Assembly (NCBI RefSeq): GCF_025398335.1
Contig: NZ_JAODOO010000003.1
Coordinates: 186,001 to 250,000, forward strand
Source: Clostridium sp. CX1
GTDB lineage: Bacteria; Bacillota; Clostridia; Clostridiales; Clostridiaceae
Direction of reading: 5' to 3'
Length of the DNA stretch: 64,000 nucleotides
Below, in pieces: positions 1 through 8,918 of this stretch. Within the stretch, counting starts at the first letter, position 1. Every line of letters starts with the position of its first letter. The notes beneath the pieces were generated by a model. It was not told where the DNA came from, ran no database searches, and worked only from the letters and a program-made list of their open reading frames with translations. The translations under genes were made by a program, and so were the position numbers.

Positions 1-846
1 GAAGTATGTAAGGAAAAAAATCTTAGTATATGGGAATATACTTTAGAAGAAGAAGCAAAGGCAACTGGCCTTACTAGAGAACAAGTTTTTGAGAAGATGA
101 GAAAAAACTTAAAAGTAATGATGTCTGCAGCAGAGCGTGGATTAACAAATAAAATTGCATCTGTAAGTGGACTTATTGGTGGAGACGCATATAAGTTAAA
201 TGAGTATGCCAACAGTGGGAAAACGTTGACAGGAAACTTCATGGTTAAAGCTATGGGAAGAGCTCTTTCTTCTTCAGAAGTAAATGCTGCTATGGGTAAA
301 ATAGTAGCTGCTCCAACAGCTGGTTCCTGTGGAATAATGCCTGCAGTTATAATAAGTGCTGGAGAGCAATTAGGTTTATCAGAAGATGATATGGTTAAGG
401 GTCTACTAACAGGTACTGGAGTAGGTATAATTATAGCTAAAAATGCAACTATGGCGGGAGCAGAAGGTGGATGTCAGGCTGAATGTGGTTCAGCAGCAGC
501 TATGGCTTCAGCTGGAGTAGTTGAAATGATGGGTGGAACACCAGATCAAGCCTTAAATGCGGCAGCTATAGTATTTAAGAACATAATAGGTTTAGTCTGT
601 GACCCAATAGCAGGACTAGTAGAAGTTCCTTGCGCTAAGAGAAATGCAGCAGGAGCAGTTAGTGCTTTAACAACAGCAGATATGGTTATGGCTGGAATTA
701 TGAGCAAAATACCATTTGACGACACTGTAGAAGCTATGTATAGAGTTGGTAAGCAAATGCCAGCAGAGCTTAGAGAGACAGCTCTTGGTGGATTGGCAAT
801 CACAAAAACAGGATTAGAGCTTCAGAAGAAAGTTTTTGGAGAGTAG
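1..846 (+). CDS. sdaAA: L-serine dehydratase (Fe-S), alpha subunit, 5'-truncated by window edge
   Basis: The reading frame is open from base 1, so the start lies outside the window; 281 residues are visible. The protein deaminates L-serine to pyruvate and ammonia using a 4Fe-4S cluster. Conserved cysteines are visible in TAGSCGIMPA, GGCQAECGSA, LVCDPIAG and VEVPCAKRN, as in the alpha subunit of the two-subunit clostridial enzyme. The beta subunit (sdaAB) would be expected immediately upstream. The C-terminus is complete and is followed by a hairpin terminator, so this is the last gene of its operon. Serine deamination fits an amino-acid-fermenting host. Confidence 0.93.
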   Translation, partial: EVCKEKNLSIWEYTLEEEAKATGLTREQVFEKMRKNLKVMMSAAERGLTNKIASVSGLIGGDAYKLNEYANSGKTLTGNFMVKAMGRALSSSEVNAAMGKIVAAPTAGSCGIMPAVIISAGEQLGLSEDDMVKGLLTGTGVGIIIAKNATMAGAEGGCQAECGSAAAMASAGVVEMMGGTPDQALNAAAIVFKNIIGLVCDPIAGLVEVPCAKRNAAGAVSALTTADMVMAGIMSKIPFDDTVEAMYRVGKQMPAELRETALGGLAITKTGLELQKKVFGE

Positions 847-864
847 AATATAGTAGAGCATAGA

Positions 865-907
865 GCTTAGGATAAGGAACACCTTTATTCTAGGCTTTTA
901 TTTTTAC
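865..907 (+). terminator. Rho-independent terminator after sdaAA
   Basis: A stem of about 13 bp (GCTTAGGATAAGG against CCTTTATTCTAGGC, with one bulged base) is followed by a T-rich run. Confidence 0.7.
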
Positions 908-1012
908 AATTAGTAGTTGCAGCTATAAAAGTAACACTTCCTTCTCAAATGAATAGACTAATTAAAGGAACAATCTAGAGGAGGACTACATTTATAAAAT
1001 GTTGGTGTTATC

Positions 1013-2059
1013 ATGATGAAGAAATGTGTTTATATAATTATCATACTAGTTATCTTTCTTAAAACTCCATATAATCTACTAAATACTATTATTTATTCAG
1101 CAGCTATAGTACCACTGGCTATCATGCTAGGGAATCTCACTTCTAATATATCTGAATATATAGGCGATAAGAAAGGTGGCCTTCTAGCCGCGGCAGTAGG
1201 AAATATACCTGAACTAACTATGGGCTTATGGTCTATACAATATGGCTTAATACCTATGGTAAAAGCTTCATTAATAGGTTCGATTATAAGCAATATGCTT
1301 TTAGTACTTGGAGTATCTATTTTTGCTGGTGGAATAAAATACAAAGAACAGAAATTCAATAAAATAGTTGCTAGAACAAATTTCAGTATGCTTTTATTAG
1401 CTGTATCAACCATAATAATAATAGCTTCTCTTAAGCAATACAACGAAGCTATTCCTGAAAATATAGTAGCTTCCATAAGTGTAAAGGTAGCAATAGTTTT
1501 AGTAATCGTATATGTATTAGGTTTGATTTTTTCTCTTCATACTCATAGTAACCTCTTTTTAGTTAGTGAACAGACTTCTGAAAATAAACAAGTAAGCAGC
1601 AAGAAGCAGTTTAAAAATATAATTGAACTTATTATAGTTGCTGTCATACTATATTTTATAAGTGAAAAGCTTGTATACAATATAAAAGAAACTGTGGAGG
1701 CATATGGACTTTCTCAGGAGTTTTTAGGAATAATATTAATACCCTTATTAGGAAACATAGGGGAAAACGTGGCAGCTATTGTATGTGCCGTTAAGAATAA
1801 GGTAAACCTAAGTCTTGAAATAGCAATAGGTTCCAGTATACAGATTTCTCTTTTTGTAACTCCTCTTTTAATTATGTTTGCCTGCTTAGTTGGAGTTCAA
1901 ATGACCTTGATTTTTACCACTTTCCAAATAATTATGGCGTTGATTTCTATTATTATGGCATATATTGTGTTTCAGGATGGTAAAACCTATTGGCTTGAAG
2001 GGGCAATTTTAATAGCTATTTATTTAGTAATTACCCTAGCTTATTATTATGTGGTATGA
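1013..2059 (+). CDS. CAX-type calcium/cation:proton antiporter
   Basis: 348 residues, with about 10-11 hydrophobic segments. Two inverted repeats each carry the CaCA-superfamily alpha motif: AAAVGNIPELTMG around residues 62-74 and PLLGNIGENVAA around 243-254, the second followed by GSSIQIS. The paired acidic residues (GNxPE and GNxxEN) are the ion-coordinating glutamates of CAX/ChaA exchangers, which extrude Ca2+ (or Na+/K+) in exchange for protons. The start is uncertain: adjacent ATGs lie at 1013 and 1016 and neither has a strong ribosome binding site; the GGAGG at 979-983 is far upstream. It appears monocistronic. The exact ion cannot be read from sequence. Confidence 0.85.
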   Translation: MMKKCVYIIIILVIFLKTPYNLLNTIIYSAAIVPLAIMLGNLTSNISEYIGDKKGGLLAAAVGNIPELTMGLWSIQYGLIPMVKASLIGSIISNMLLVLGVSIFAGGIKYKEQKFNKIVARTNFSMLLLAVSTIIIIASLKQYNEAIPENIVASISVKVAIVLVIVYVLGLIFSLHTHSNLFLVSEQTSENKQVSSKKQFKNIIELIIVAVILYFISEKLVYNIKETVEAYGLSQEFLGIILIPLLGNIGENVAAIVCAVKNKVNLSLEIAIGSSIQISLFVTPLLIMFACLVGVQMTLIFTTFQIIMALISIIMAYIVFQDGKTYWLEGAILIAIYLVITLAYYYVV

Positions 2060-2117
2060 TTTTGTAAAAGTTATAATATAAATAGTCTATAGTATGAAAT
2101 TTAGTAGGGTGATAGTG

Positions 2118-2456
2118 ATGCCGCACAGAAAAATTGTTGAAGATTACTATGGCGACATAAACAATCTTGCGGATTTGTTAAGCAAGCTTGTTAACTCTTA
2201 TAGACTTTTGATAGGAGGGGCAGGAGAATTAAATGGGATTGCATTAGCTCACAAAAAAGATGTGAAGGACGCATTAAAGAGAGTAAATGAATTAGGAGAT
2301 ATTATTGATGACGTTATAGATGTTTTAGATAAGTCTAGTTACAGTTATATGGATTACTGTAAGCTAAAAGCGCAAATAGTAGAAAGTAAGATACAGGTTG
2401 AGTATATTGAAACAGAAATAGGTGAGGAATTGGAGTTGCAAAATGATAAAAAATAG
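2118..2456 (+). CDS. Small soluble hypothetical protein
   Basis: 112 residues from the ATG at 2118, which has AGGGTGA just upstream. An in-frame ATG at 2094 lacks a ribosome binding site and lies close to a TATAAT at about 2072-2077, so it is less likely. The protein is highly charged and predicted mostly helical, with heptad-like leucine/isoleucine spacing and no membrane segment or signal. I do not recognise the family. It sits alone between the exchanger and the converging pssA, with which it shares a bidirectional terminator. Confidence 0.6.
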   Translation: MPHRKIVEDYYGDINNLADLLSKLVNSYRLLIGGAGELNGIALAHKKDVKDALKRVNELGDIIDDVIDVLDKSSYSYMDYCKLKAQIVESKIQVEYIETEIGEELELQNDKK

Positions 2457-2493
2457 GTGTGGAATATATAAAGACATATTCCACACCTATTTT
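2456..2493. terminator. Bidirectional terminator
   Basis: GGTGTGGAATAT pairs with ATATTCCACACC. A-rich and T-rich flanks let it serve both the plus-strand gene ending at 2456 and pssA on the minus strand. Confidence 0.8.
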
Positions 2494-3013
2494 AAAATTT
2501 CTTAAATCTGTGTTTACAAACCATAAGATAAGCAAGAGCTATTACTATAAGTATTGTAACACCTAAAGGTGCAAGGTAGTTTAGTGTAACTAAACAGTAT
2601 AAAGCCATAAACATACCTGCAAAGGTTATAGGAATTCCGTAGAACTCTCCATCAAATTGTGTAACATTAAATCTAGCCAATCTATACGCACCAGATATCG
2701 GGAATAATAACACTAATAAATATCCTAAAAGTCCTAAATTTGAAAAACCGTAAATGTTAAACACAAGTATAGAAGGTGCTACACCAAAGGAAACTAAATC
2801 TGCAAGAGAATCAAGTTCTTTACCTAATTCGCTGGATACGTTTAAAAGTCTTGCTACTCTACCATCGTATCTATCAGCTAAACATGCTAATAAAATAAAT
2901 ATGCCAGCCCATTTGTAATTCTCCTGGAAAGACATCATCAGAGACATTACACCACATGCTAGGTTGGCAAAAGTAAAAGCATTAGGTACAGCACTTCTAG
3001 CTATTTTAGCCAT
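2492..3013 (-). CDS. pssA: CDP-diacylglycerol--serine O-phosphatidyltransferase
   Basis: 173 residues starting at the ATG complement of 3011-3013 (MAKIARSAVPN), preceded by AGGAGTGA. The open frame extends further upstream but without a ribosome binding site. The CDP-alcohol phosphotransferase signature DGxxARx8Gx3Dx3D is complete (DGRVAR, then GKELDSLAD), with all catalytic and metal-binding aspartates present. About five membrane helices follow. The enzyme makes phosphatidylserine from CDP-DAG and serine, the first committed step to phosphatidylethanolamine. The length fits the short Gram-positive PssA type. Phosphatidylglycerophosphate synthase is the main alternative, but the N-terminal PNAFTFANLACG favours PssA. 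Confidence 0.88.
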   Translation of the reverse strand: MAKIARSAVPNAFTFANLACGVMSLMMSFQENYKWAGIFILLACLADRYDGRVARLLNVSSELGKELDSLADLVSFGVAPSILVFNIYGFSNLGLLGYLLVLLFPISGAYRLARFNVTQFDGEFYGIPITFAGMFMALYCLVTLNYLAPLGVTILIVIALAYLMVCKHRFKKF

Positions 3014-3211
3014 TAAAATCACTCCTAAATAATAATTGTTATTTTGTGTAATATGAATATATAAAAAGGTATACAATAGTATAAGCCTATTATAACTCAT
3101 TTTACCAAAATGGTTAAGTATATAATAAACTTTTTTTATGGAAAAATTATAAATTTTTTGTTAAAATAGACTTGCTATATAAGTTATAAAGTGTAGAAAG
3201 TTGAGTGATAT

Positions 3212-3874
3212 ATGAAAAGTAGTAGAAGTTATTTAAAATATTTAGTTGTTCTAGTTGTAATGTTTGCCATTGTACTATTTTTGTATAGTAATAGACACAG
3301 TTTGTTAGGGTTAAGTATTCATAAAATGAGGAGATACATTTTAAGCTACGGTAAATTTGCATCACTGGCTTTTATCATTATATATTCTATAAAACCGATA
3401 GCTTTAATTATTCCAACAGGTCTTATATCCATATTAGCTGCAATGATATTTAAACCCTATTATGCTCTATTACTAAGTATGATTGGATGTTTTGGTTCAG
3501 CAACTTTAGCATTCTTTTTATCAAGATACCTAGGAAGGTCTTTTGTTGATAAAGTTGTTAAAGGAAAGGCCATGGACTTAGATAGAGGAATAGAAAAGCA
3601 TGGTTTTAAGATAATGCTTTTAATGAGACTAGCAGTAATTTTTCCTTATGATCCTCTAAGCTATGCTGCTGGACTTTCTAAAATGAAATATAGAGACTTT
3701 ATATTAGGGACTTTAATTGGTATTTTTCCAGAGATGGTTTCTTATTCACTAATTGGAAAAGGCTTAAGTCATTCTTTTTCCTTCCAGATTTTAATACCTA
3801 TAGGTGTAGTAATCGTTATTGCAGCAACTGCACTGTACATGTATAAGTCCTCTAAAAATGTAAATAATTTATAA
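3212..3874 (+). CDS. TVP38/TMEM64 (VTT-domain, DedA-like) membrane protein
   Basis: 220 residues with an N-terminal membrane anchor followed by a VTT domain. GCFGSATLAFFLSRYLGR (around residues 90-107) and FPYDPLSYAAGLSKM (around 147-161) are the typical re-entrant/amphipathic signature regions, and the conserved glycine-rich ISIP/GLIS entry loop is present. Family members act in membrane lipid handling or flippase-like functions; the substrate cannot be inferred. The gene stands alone, with the divergent pssA upstream. Confidence 0.85.
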   Translation: MKSSRSYLKYLVVLVVMFAIVLFLYSNRHSLLGLSIHKMRRYILSYGKFASLAFIIIYSIKPIALIIPTGLISILAAMIFKPYYALLLSMIGCFGSATLAFFLSRYLGRSFVDKVVKGKAMDLDRGIEKHGFKIMLLMRLAVIFPYDPLSYAAGLSKMKYRDFILGTLIGIFPEMVSYSLIGKGLSHSFSFQILIPIGVVIVIAATALYMYKSSKNVNNL

Positions 3875-3940
3875 GTAAGAATATCTTTATTAAGGGAATA
3901 ATAATTTTGTCAAATAATTTCCTTAAGAGAGGTGCTTTTT

Positions 3941-4369
3941 ATGAAGGTAAAAGATATAATGACAGACTCTGTAGTTAGTCTAGATGGAGATGCTCCAGTT
4001 CAAAGAGCTGCAGATATCATGAAACAATATAATGTAGGTGCTGTACCAGTTTGTGATGCTGGAAGCGTTATAGGAATCATAACAGATAGAGATATAGCTC
4101 TAAGAGCTGTAGCTCCAGGAAAAGACACTCACACTACTAATGTAAGAGAGATAATGTCTTCTAATCCGGTGCTTGGAAAACCTAATATGGAAGTTGATGA
4201 TGCAGCTAGAATAATGAGCGAAAGACAGATAAGAAGGCTTCCTATAGTAGATAATGATAATTTAGTTGGTATGGTTTCCCTAGGAGACATAGCTGTAGAA
4301 CCTAGATTAGAACAAGAAGCAGAGCAAGCTTTAAGTAACATTTCGGAACCAAGTACACCAGAGGCATAG
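3941..4369 (+). CDS. Stand-alone tandem CBS-domain protein
   Basis: 142 residues from the ATG at 3941, with AGAGGTG six bases upstream. Two CBS motifs are visible: KDIMTDSVVSL...VGAVPVCDAGSVIGIITDRDIALRAV (residues ~3-65) and REIMSSNPV...RRLPIVDNDNLVGMVSLGDIAV (~75-128). Such Bateman modules bind adenine nucleotides and usually regulate a partner. The context gives no partner, so the function is unknown. It is followed by a long hairpin. Confidence 0.88.
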   Translation: MKVKDIMTDSVVSLDGDAPVQRAADIMKQYNVGAVPVCDAGSVIGIITDRDIALRAVAPGKDTHTTNVREIMSSNPVLGKPNMEVDDAARIMSERQIRRLPIVDNDNLVGMVSLGDIAVEPRLEQEAEQALSNISEPSTPEA

Positions 4370-4384
4370 ATAAAAATAAGATTT

Positions 4385-4429
4385 AGAAGAAATCCACAAG
4401 AATTTTTAGTAATCTTGTGGATTTCTTCT
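4385..4429 (+). terminator. Long hairpin after CBS gene
   Basis: AGAAGAAATCCACAAGA pairs perfectly with TCTTGTGGATTTCTTCT (17 bp, 11-nt loop). There is no clean T-tract after it, so termination is probable but not certain. Confidence 0.6.
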
Positions 4430-4493
4430 ATAAGGTGTTATAATATAATAGTTAAATTTAACAATAAAATATTTACAAATAGGGGAGTTTTAT

Positions 4494-5378
4494 ATGAATA
4501 AGGTAAAGTTTATTTATAATCCATATTCAGGTGAAAATACCATAGTAACTGACATCGACAAGGTTATAGCAGTGCACCAGAAATATGGCTATGAAGTAGT
4601 ACCTTATAGAGTAAGCTTTGAGTATGATATGAGTAAGGCATTTGAAGGTATGGATGAGAGCTACAAATATATTTTAGTTGCTGGAGGAGATGGAACAGTA
4701 GATACTGCTGTAAATCATATGAAAAACTTAGGAATTAATCTTCCTATTGCAATATTACCAGTAGGAACTGCTAATGATTTTGCTAAGTTTATTGGAATGC
4801 CTGAAAATGTAGAAGCAGACTGTGAGCAAATACTAAATAGTAGGCCTAAAAAAGTTGATATAGGAAAAGTTAACGATAAGTACTTTATAAATGTAGCCAG
4901 CACTGGACTTTTTACAGATGTATCTCAAAAAACTGATGTAAACTTAAAAAATACTATGGGAAAATTAGCTTATTACGTAAAGGGAATAGAGCAGCTTCCG
5001 AATTTTAGAAAACTTAAAATAAAAGTTAAATCTGAAAATACATACTTTGATGGAGACATGTATCTAATGCTAGTCTTTAATGGAAGAACAGCAGGGAATT
5101 TTAAATTTGCCTATAAAGCAGAAGTAGATGATGGACTATTGGATGTAATTATAATAAAAGCTGGTCCAATAAAAGATATGATTGCTCTTTTTATTAAAAT
5201 GTTAAGAGGAGAACATCTAGAAAATACAGCAGGTCTTATGTATTTTAAGACAGAAAAGATAGAAGTGGAATGTCATGAAAACATAGTAACAGACATAGAC
5301 GGAGAAAGAGGACCAGATTTCCCACTTGTAATAGAGTGTGTTAAAGAAGGAATTGAAGTTCTTGGTATTCGTGACTAA
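4494..5378 (+). CDS. Diacylglycerol kinase / YegS-BmrU family lipid kinase
   Basis: 294 residues. The DAG-kinase catalytic motif GGDGTVDTAVN is at about residues 64-74 and the nucleotide-loop LPVGTANDFAKF at about 92-103. The C-terminal half holds the beta-sandwich FNGRTAGNF and DGLLDVIIIKAG, and a terminal TDIDGERGPDFP, all normal for this family. It phosphorylates lipid alcohols such as diacylglycerol with ATP; in Gram-positives (DgkB) this recycles DAG from lipoteichoic acid synthesis. It is a single gene with its own terminator. Confidence 0.88.
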   Translation: MNKVKFIYNPYSGENTIVTDIDKVIAVHQKYGYEVVPYRVSFEYDMSKAFEGMDESYKYILVAGGDGTVDTAVNHMKNLGINLPIAILPVGTANDFAKFIGMPENVEADCEQILNSRPKKVDIGKVNDKYFINVASTGLFTDVSQKTDVNLKNTMGKLAYYVKGIEQLPNFRKLKIKVKSENTYFDGDMYLMLVFNGRTAGNFKFAYKAEVDDGLLDVIIIKAGPIKDMIALFIKMLRGEHLENTAGLMYFKTEKIEVECHENIVTDIDGERGPDFPLVIECVKEGIEVLGIRD

Positions 5379-5382
5379 CAAT

Positions 5383-5412
5383 AAAGATGCGAAAGGGCAT
5401 CTTTTTGTTTTA
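5383..5412 (+). terminator. Terminator after lipid kinase gene
   Basis: AAAGATGC, loop GAAAGG, GCATCTTT, then TTG and further Ts. Confidence 0.8.
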
Positions 5413-5547
5413 TAAAAAACTATAACTAGGACAAGTATTAAGACAGTGTAAGTTAAGGTTTTCTATATTTAAATAGTAAAAAAACTAGTAATATAACAGC
5501 AATTGTAATAATAAATATAAGTAGTAGTAATATAAGGGGATGAAAAT

Positions 5548-6198
5548 ATGGTTAACTACTATGGTTATTTATTAATTGTCATACTTACACTAATAATTAT
5601 AGGGATATACTTAAGCAAATTTACACCTAAAAAGATTAGAGTTATTACTGTTTTTATTGTCTTCTGTATGCTCTTTAGATATGTTTCACTATTAATATTT
5701 TATTTATCAAATAATATAAAGTATTTATATGTACTTAAAGTTTTTTTCTTTTTAAATCTAATTGCAGTACCATTATTAGCACTAACAGCACTATATATTT
5801 TTACTAGGAAAGATAATATTAATTTTTCATACATCTTTATAGCAGCAGCAGTACTAATAGGCTTATATGCATTATGTATCTATAAGTGTCCAAGTTTATT
5901 GTACAATTCAAGTTCTATTGGATATACTATGTTCTTCTATAGAAGCATGTATATATATTGGATTTATATAATGTTAAATACAATAATATTATTTTTAACC
6001 ATATTACTTATGGGACAAAAGAATTTAAATAAGACAGGAATGTATCTTGTTATCTTATCATCATTTGCAACTATATTAGAATTAGTAATCTGGCTTGTTG
6101 GAATTACATATCCTTTAGAAAGAGTAGTTGGAGATATGTTTTGGGTTGCAACTCTAGTATATGGATTAAGCAGGTTTAGAAAAAAGACTGTAAAGTAA
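5548..6198 (+). CDS. Polytopic membrane protein of unknown function
   Basis: 216 residues with about seven hydrophobic segments covering nearly the whole chain and short basic loops (TPKKIR, RKDN, the C-terminal SRFRKKTVK). A GGGGATG ribosome binding site precedes the ATG. There is no catalytic motif I recognise. The layout resembles seven-helix sensor-type domains lacking an output module, but that is only topology. It shares a terminator with the converging radical SAM gene. Confidence 0.65.
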   Translation: MVNYYGYLLIVILTLIIIGIYLSKFTPKKIRVITVFIVFCMLFRYVSLLIFYLSNNIKYLYVLKVFFFLNLIAVPLLALTALYIFTRKDNINFSYIFIAAAVLIGLYALCIYKCPSLLYNSSSIGYTMFFYRSMYIYWIYIMLNTIILFLTILLMGQKNLNKTGMYLVILSSFATILELVIWLVGITYPLERVVGDMFWVATLVYGLSRFRKKTVK

Positions 6199-6202
6199 GT
6201 AG

Positions 6203-6250
6203 AGGGAGATTTTCTATAACTGAGCATAGAAAATCTCCCTTATTGTTTTA
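6203..6250. terminator. Bidirectional terminator
   Basis: AGGGAGATTTTCTAT pairs with ATAGAAAATCTCCCT across an 8-nt loop, between two converging genes. Confidence 0.85.
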
Positions 6251-8122
6251 ATGTTTTTTCTTATTATGGTTACTGCTAGTTTTACCACTAAACTTACTAT
6301 TGCCTCGATTTTTAAGTCTTGGAGGATTCTCAGGAATTAAGCAATCTTTCCCTCTGCCTATTAGATCTTCTCTTCCAGCTTTAATTAAGGCCTCTTTTAC
6401 AAGTTTGTAGTTCTCAGGAACGGAAAACTGCATAAGAGCTCTTTGCATATTCTTTTCCTTTTGTTCCTTTGGTACATAGACTTTTTCACCAGTTAGAGGA
6501 TTAATACCTGTATAGTACATTGTAGTAGATAAGCTACCTGGTGTAGGGTAGAAATCCTGAACCTGTTCTGGAGTATATCCCATACTTTTAATGTATTGAG
6601 CAAGTTCTATAGCAGCGTGCAAATCACTGCCTGGATGACTGGACATTAGGTAAGGAACAAGAAATTGGTTTTTCTTTAACTTCTTATTTGCCTCAAAATA
6701 CTTTTTTGTAAACCTATCATAGACTTCTCTGGTAGGTTTACCCATTTGTTTTAGAACTTTATCACTTACATGTTCTGGTGCTACCTTAAGCTGACCACTT
6801 ATGTGATGTTTACAAAGTTCTTCTAAAAATTGAGGGTTTTTATCGTAAGTAAGATAATCATATCTTATTCCAGAACGAATAAATACCTTCTTAACTCCAG
6901 GAAGTTCCCTAGCTTGCCTTAATAGACTTAAGTATTCTTTATGATCTACAATAAGGTTTTTACAAGGCTTAGGTGAAAGACATTGTTTATTCTTACATAC
7001 CCCTGCAGTCTCCTGGATTTTGCAGGCTTTATGTCTAAAGTTTGCAGTTGGCCCACCTATGTCATGTATATAACCTTTAAAATCATCTAAGGTTGTCATA
7101 AGCTTTATTTCATCTAAGATAGAGCTTTGACTTCTGTTTTGAATTGTTCTTCCCTGATGAAAGGTAAGAGCACAGAAAGAACAACCACCATAGCAACCTC
7201 TATGACTAGTTACAGAGAAACTAACCTCTTTTATCGCCGGTATACCGCCTTTAGCTTCATACATTGGATGATAAGTTCTTGCATAAGGTAAATTATATAC
7301 CATATCCATTTCCTCTTGCGTAAGAGGGAACTGAGGTGGAGTTTGAACTACATATCTATCTCCATGTTTTTGTACTAAGGTTTTTCCTCTAATAGCATCT
7401 TGCTCATAATATTCAAGTTTATAACTTTCAGCATAGGCATCTTTATCTTTAGAAACTTCTTCAAAAGAAGGAACTTCTACGAAATTCCTTAAAGAATCTA
7501 AATCCTTAACTGAGTATACAGTACCTCTTACATCTGTAATTTTGCTAACATTCATTCCGTACTTAAGAAGATTAGCTATTTGTACAATAGTCTTCTCTCC
7601 CATACCATATATTAAAAGATCCGCCTTTGAATCTAAAAGAATACTTCTTCTCACTTTGTTATCCCAGTAATCATAGTGGGCAAATCTTCTAAGACTTGCT
7701 TCTATTCCACCAATTATAATTGGCACATCTTTGTAAGCCTCCCTGGCTTTATTACAGTACACAATAACTGCTCTATCCGGTCTGTGCCCACCTTCTCCTC
7801 CTGGTGAGTAAAGGTCATCACTTCTTTTCTTTTTAGAAGCAGTATAGTGATTTACCATAGAGTCAATGTTTCCTGAATTTATCAAAAAGGCATGTTTCGG
7901 CTTGCCAAGTCTTCTGAATTCTTCAACGTTATTCCAATCTGGTTGAGCTATTATCCCTACTGTAAAGCCCTCGCTTTCTAAAATCCTAGAAATGATTGCA
8001 GTACCAAAGGAAGGATGATCAACATAAGCATCTCCAGTGATAAGTATAAAATCTAATTGTTCTATTCCTTGAGCTTTTAGCTCTTGTTTACTTACAGGTA
8101 AAAATTTATTATTTATTTGCAT
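6248..8122 (-). CDS. YgiQ family radical SAM protein (UPF0313)
   Basis: 624 residues. The N-terminal part ([27 protein letters not shown]) and the central [14 protein letters not shown], a CxxxCxxC radical-SAM cluster motif at about residues 311-318, match the long YgiQ family. [15 protein letters not shown] and the later HPGSDLH are also family hallmarks. The C-terminal tail is basic and low in complexity (Lys/Asn/His rich). The physiological reaction is unknown. It is transcribed alone, away from the Mg module. Confidence 0.9.
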   Translation of the reverse strand: MQINNKFLPVSKQELKAQGIEQLDFILITGDAYVDHPSFGTAIISRILESEGFTVGIIAQPDWNNVEEFRRLGKPKHAFLINSGNIDSMVNHYTASKKKRSDDLYSPGGEGGHRPDRAVIVYCNKAREAYKDVPIIIGGIEASLRRFAHYDYWDNKVRRSILLDSKADLLIYGMGEKTIVQIANLLKYGMNVSKITDVRGTVYSVKDLDSLRNFVEVPSFEEVSKDKDAYAESYKLEYYEQDAIRGKTLVQKHGDRYVVQTPPQFPLTQEEMDMVYNLPYARTYHPMYEAKGGIPAIKEVSFSVTSHRGCYGGCSFCALTFHQGRTIQNRSQSSILDEIKLMTTLDDFKGYIHDIGGPTANFRHKACKIQETAGVCKNKQCLSPKPCKNLIVDHKEYLSLLRQARELPGVKKVFIRSGIRYDYLTYDKNPQFLEELCKHHISGQLKVAPEHVSDKVLKQMGKPTREVYDRFTKKYFEANKKLKKNQFLVPYLMSSHPGSDLHAAIELAQYIKSMGYTPEQVQDFYPTPGSLSTTMYYTGINPLTGEKVYVPKEQKEKNMQRALMQFSVPENYKLVKEALIKAGREDLIGRGKDCLIPENPPRLKNRGNSKFSGKTSSNHNKKKH

Positions 8123-8458
8123 TTGAATTCTCCATTCTTATAAAGTTTAGAGTACATTATATATTAGCATAATGAAAGGGAAATATAAAGTTAAATTAAA
8201 ACTCTAGGACAGCGTCTTTTATGAAAAAAACATGTTAACAGAGTTTTGTTTAATAAGCTAAAGGGAAAACTTTTCTTAGAGAATAAAGAAAGTAATCTTC
8301 ATATTAATATTAGATTTCCAACTACTGAAAGTAAATATTTATAATATAGCACAACTATGAGAAAATGAATAAAATTCTGCAAAATCAGAAGTAAATTGAA
8401 AGAATATAGAAATAACATATTGTAAAGGTTAAATTTAAATAAATATAGTATTTTATAG

Positions 8459-8486
8459 TTGCATTTTAGCGAATTTGTAATATAAT
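8459..8486 (+). promoter_or_regulatory. Putative sigma-A promoter for the M-box transcript
   Basis: TTGCAT (8459-8464) and TATAAT (8481-8486) are separated by 16 bp. Transcription would begin about 30 bases before the riboswitch. Seen by eye only. Confidence 0.55.
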
Positions 8487-8523
8487 AATTATGTAAAAGG
8501 AATTTGAAAATTTTTTATGAATG

Positions 8524-8725
8524 TTAGGTGAGGCTCCTATATGGATATACGCTACTGCCCGGAAACATCGAGAGATGCCAATGGGTCAACAGGTACTACC
8601 GAAATCAAGGTTTTACTTAATGTAGCTGGACTTTAATAAGTCTAAAGCTGTATAGTGCTAAAACTCGGACTACAACAAGTTTTAGTTTATAATGGGAGCC
8701 TTGTTAGGCTCTTTTTATTTTTATA
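8524..8725 (+). ncRNA. M-box (ykoK) magnesium riboswitch with terminator
   Basis: The conserved M-box segments occur in order: TTAGGTGAGGCTCCTATATG (8524-8543), ACGCTACTGCCC, GAGAGATGCCAATGGGTCAAC and the late AAACTCGGAC region. A terminator, GAGCC (8696-8700), loop TTGTTA, GGCTC (8707-8711), is followed by TTTTTATTTTT. The GAGGCTCC at the 5' end is complementary to GGGAGCC of the terminator, giving the expected mutually exclusive antiterminator. In this class Mg2+ binding favours termination, so the downstream transporter module is induced at low Mg2+. Confidence 0.92.
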
Positions 8726-8741
8726 TAGGTGGTGTGGTTAA

Positions 8742-8831
8742 ATGGATGCTGGCCCTATTAGTGGTCGATTATGTTTCAGAGAAAAATTAAATAATGGATT
8801 ATATAGGGGAACATTTATGTTCAATAGATAA
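8742..8831 (+). CDS. Possible 29-residue leader ORF between M-box and sensor gene
   Basis: An ATG follows AGGTGG by eleven bases and is followed by 28 sense codons and TAA (MDAGPISGRLCF...). It begins 30 bases after the riboswitch terminator and ends 87 bases before the next gene. It could be a translated leader peptide adding a second level of control, or a chance ORF. No homologue is recognised. Confidence 0.3.
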   Translation: MDAGPISGRLCFREKLNNGLYRGTFMFNR

Positions 8832-8918
8832 AGAAGTTTAACCTTTTAGTTTTATTCATTTCCGGTATTTCTTATCATTGTTGCAAATATTCCTCTATAT
8901 TGAGAAGGAGGAATATTT

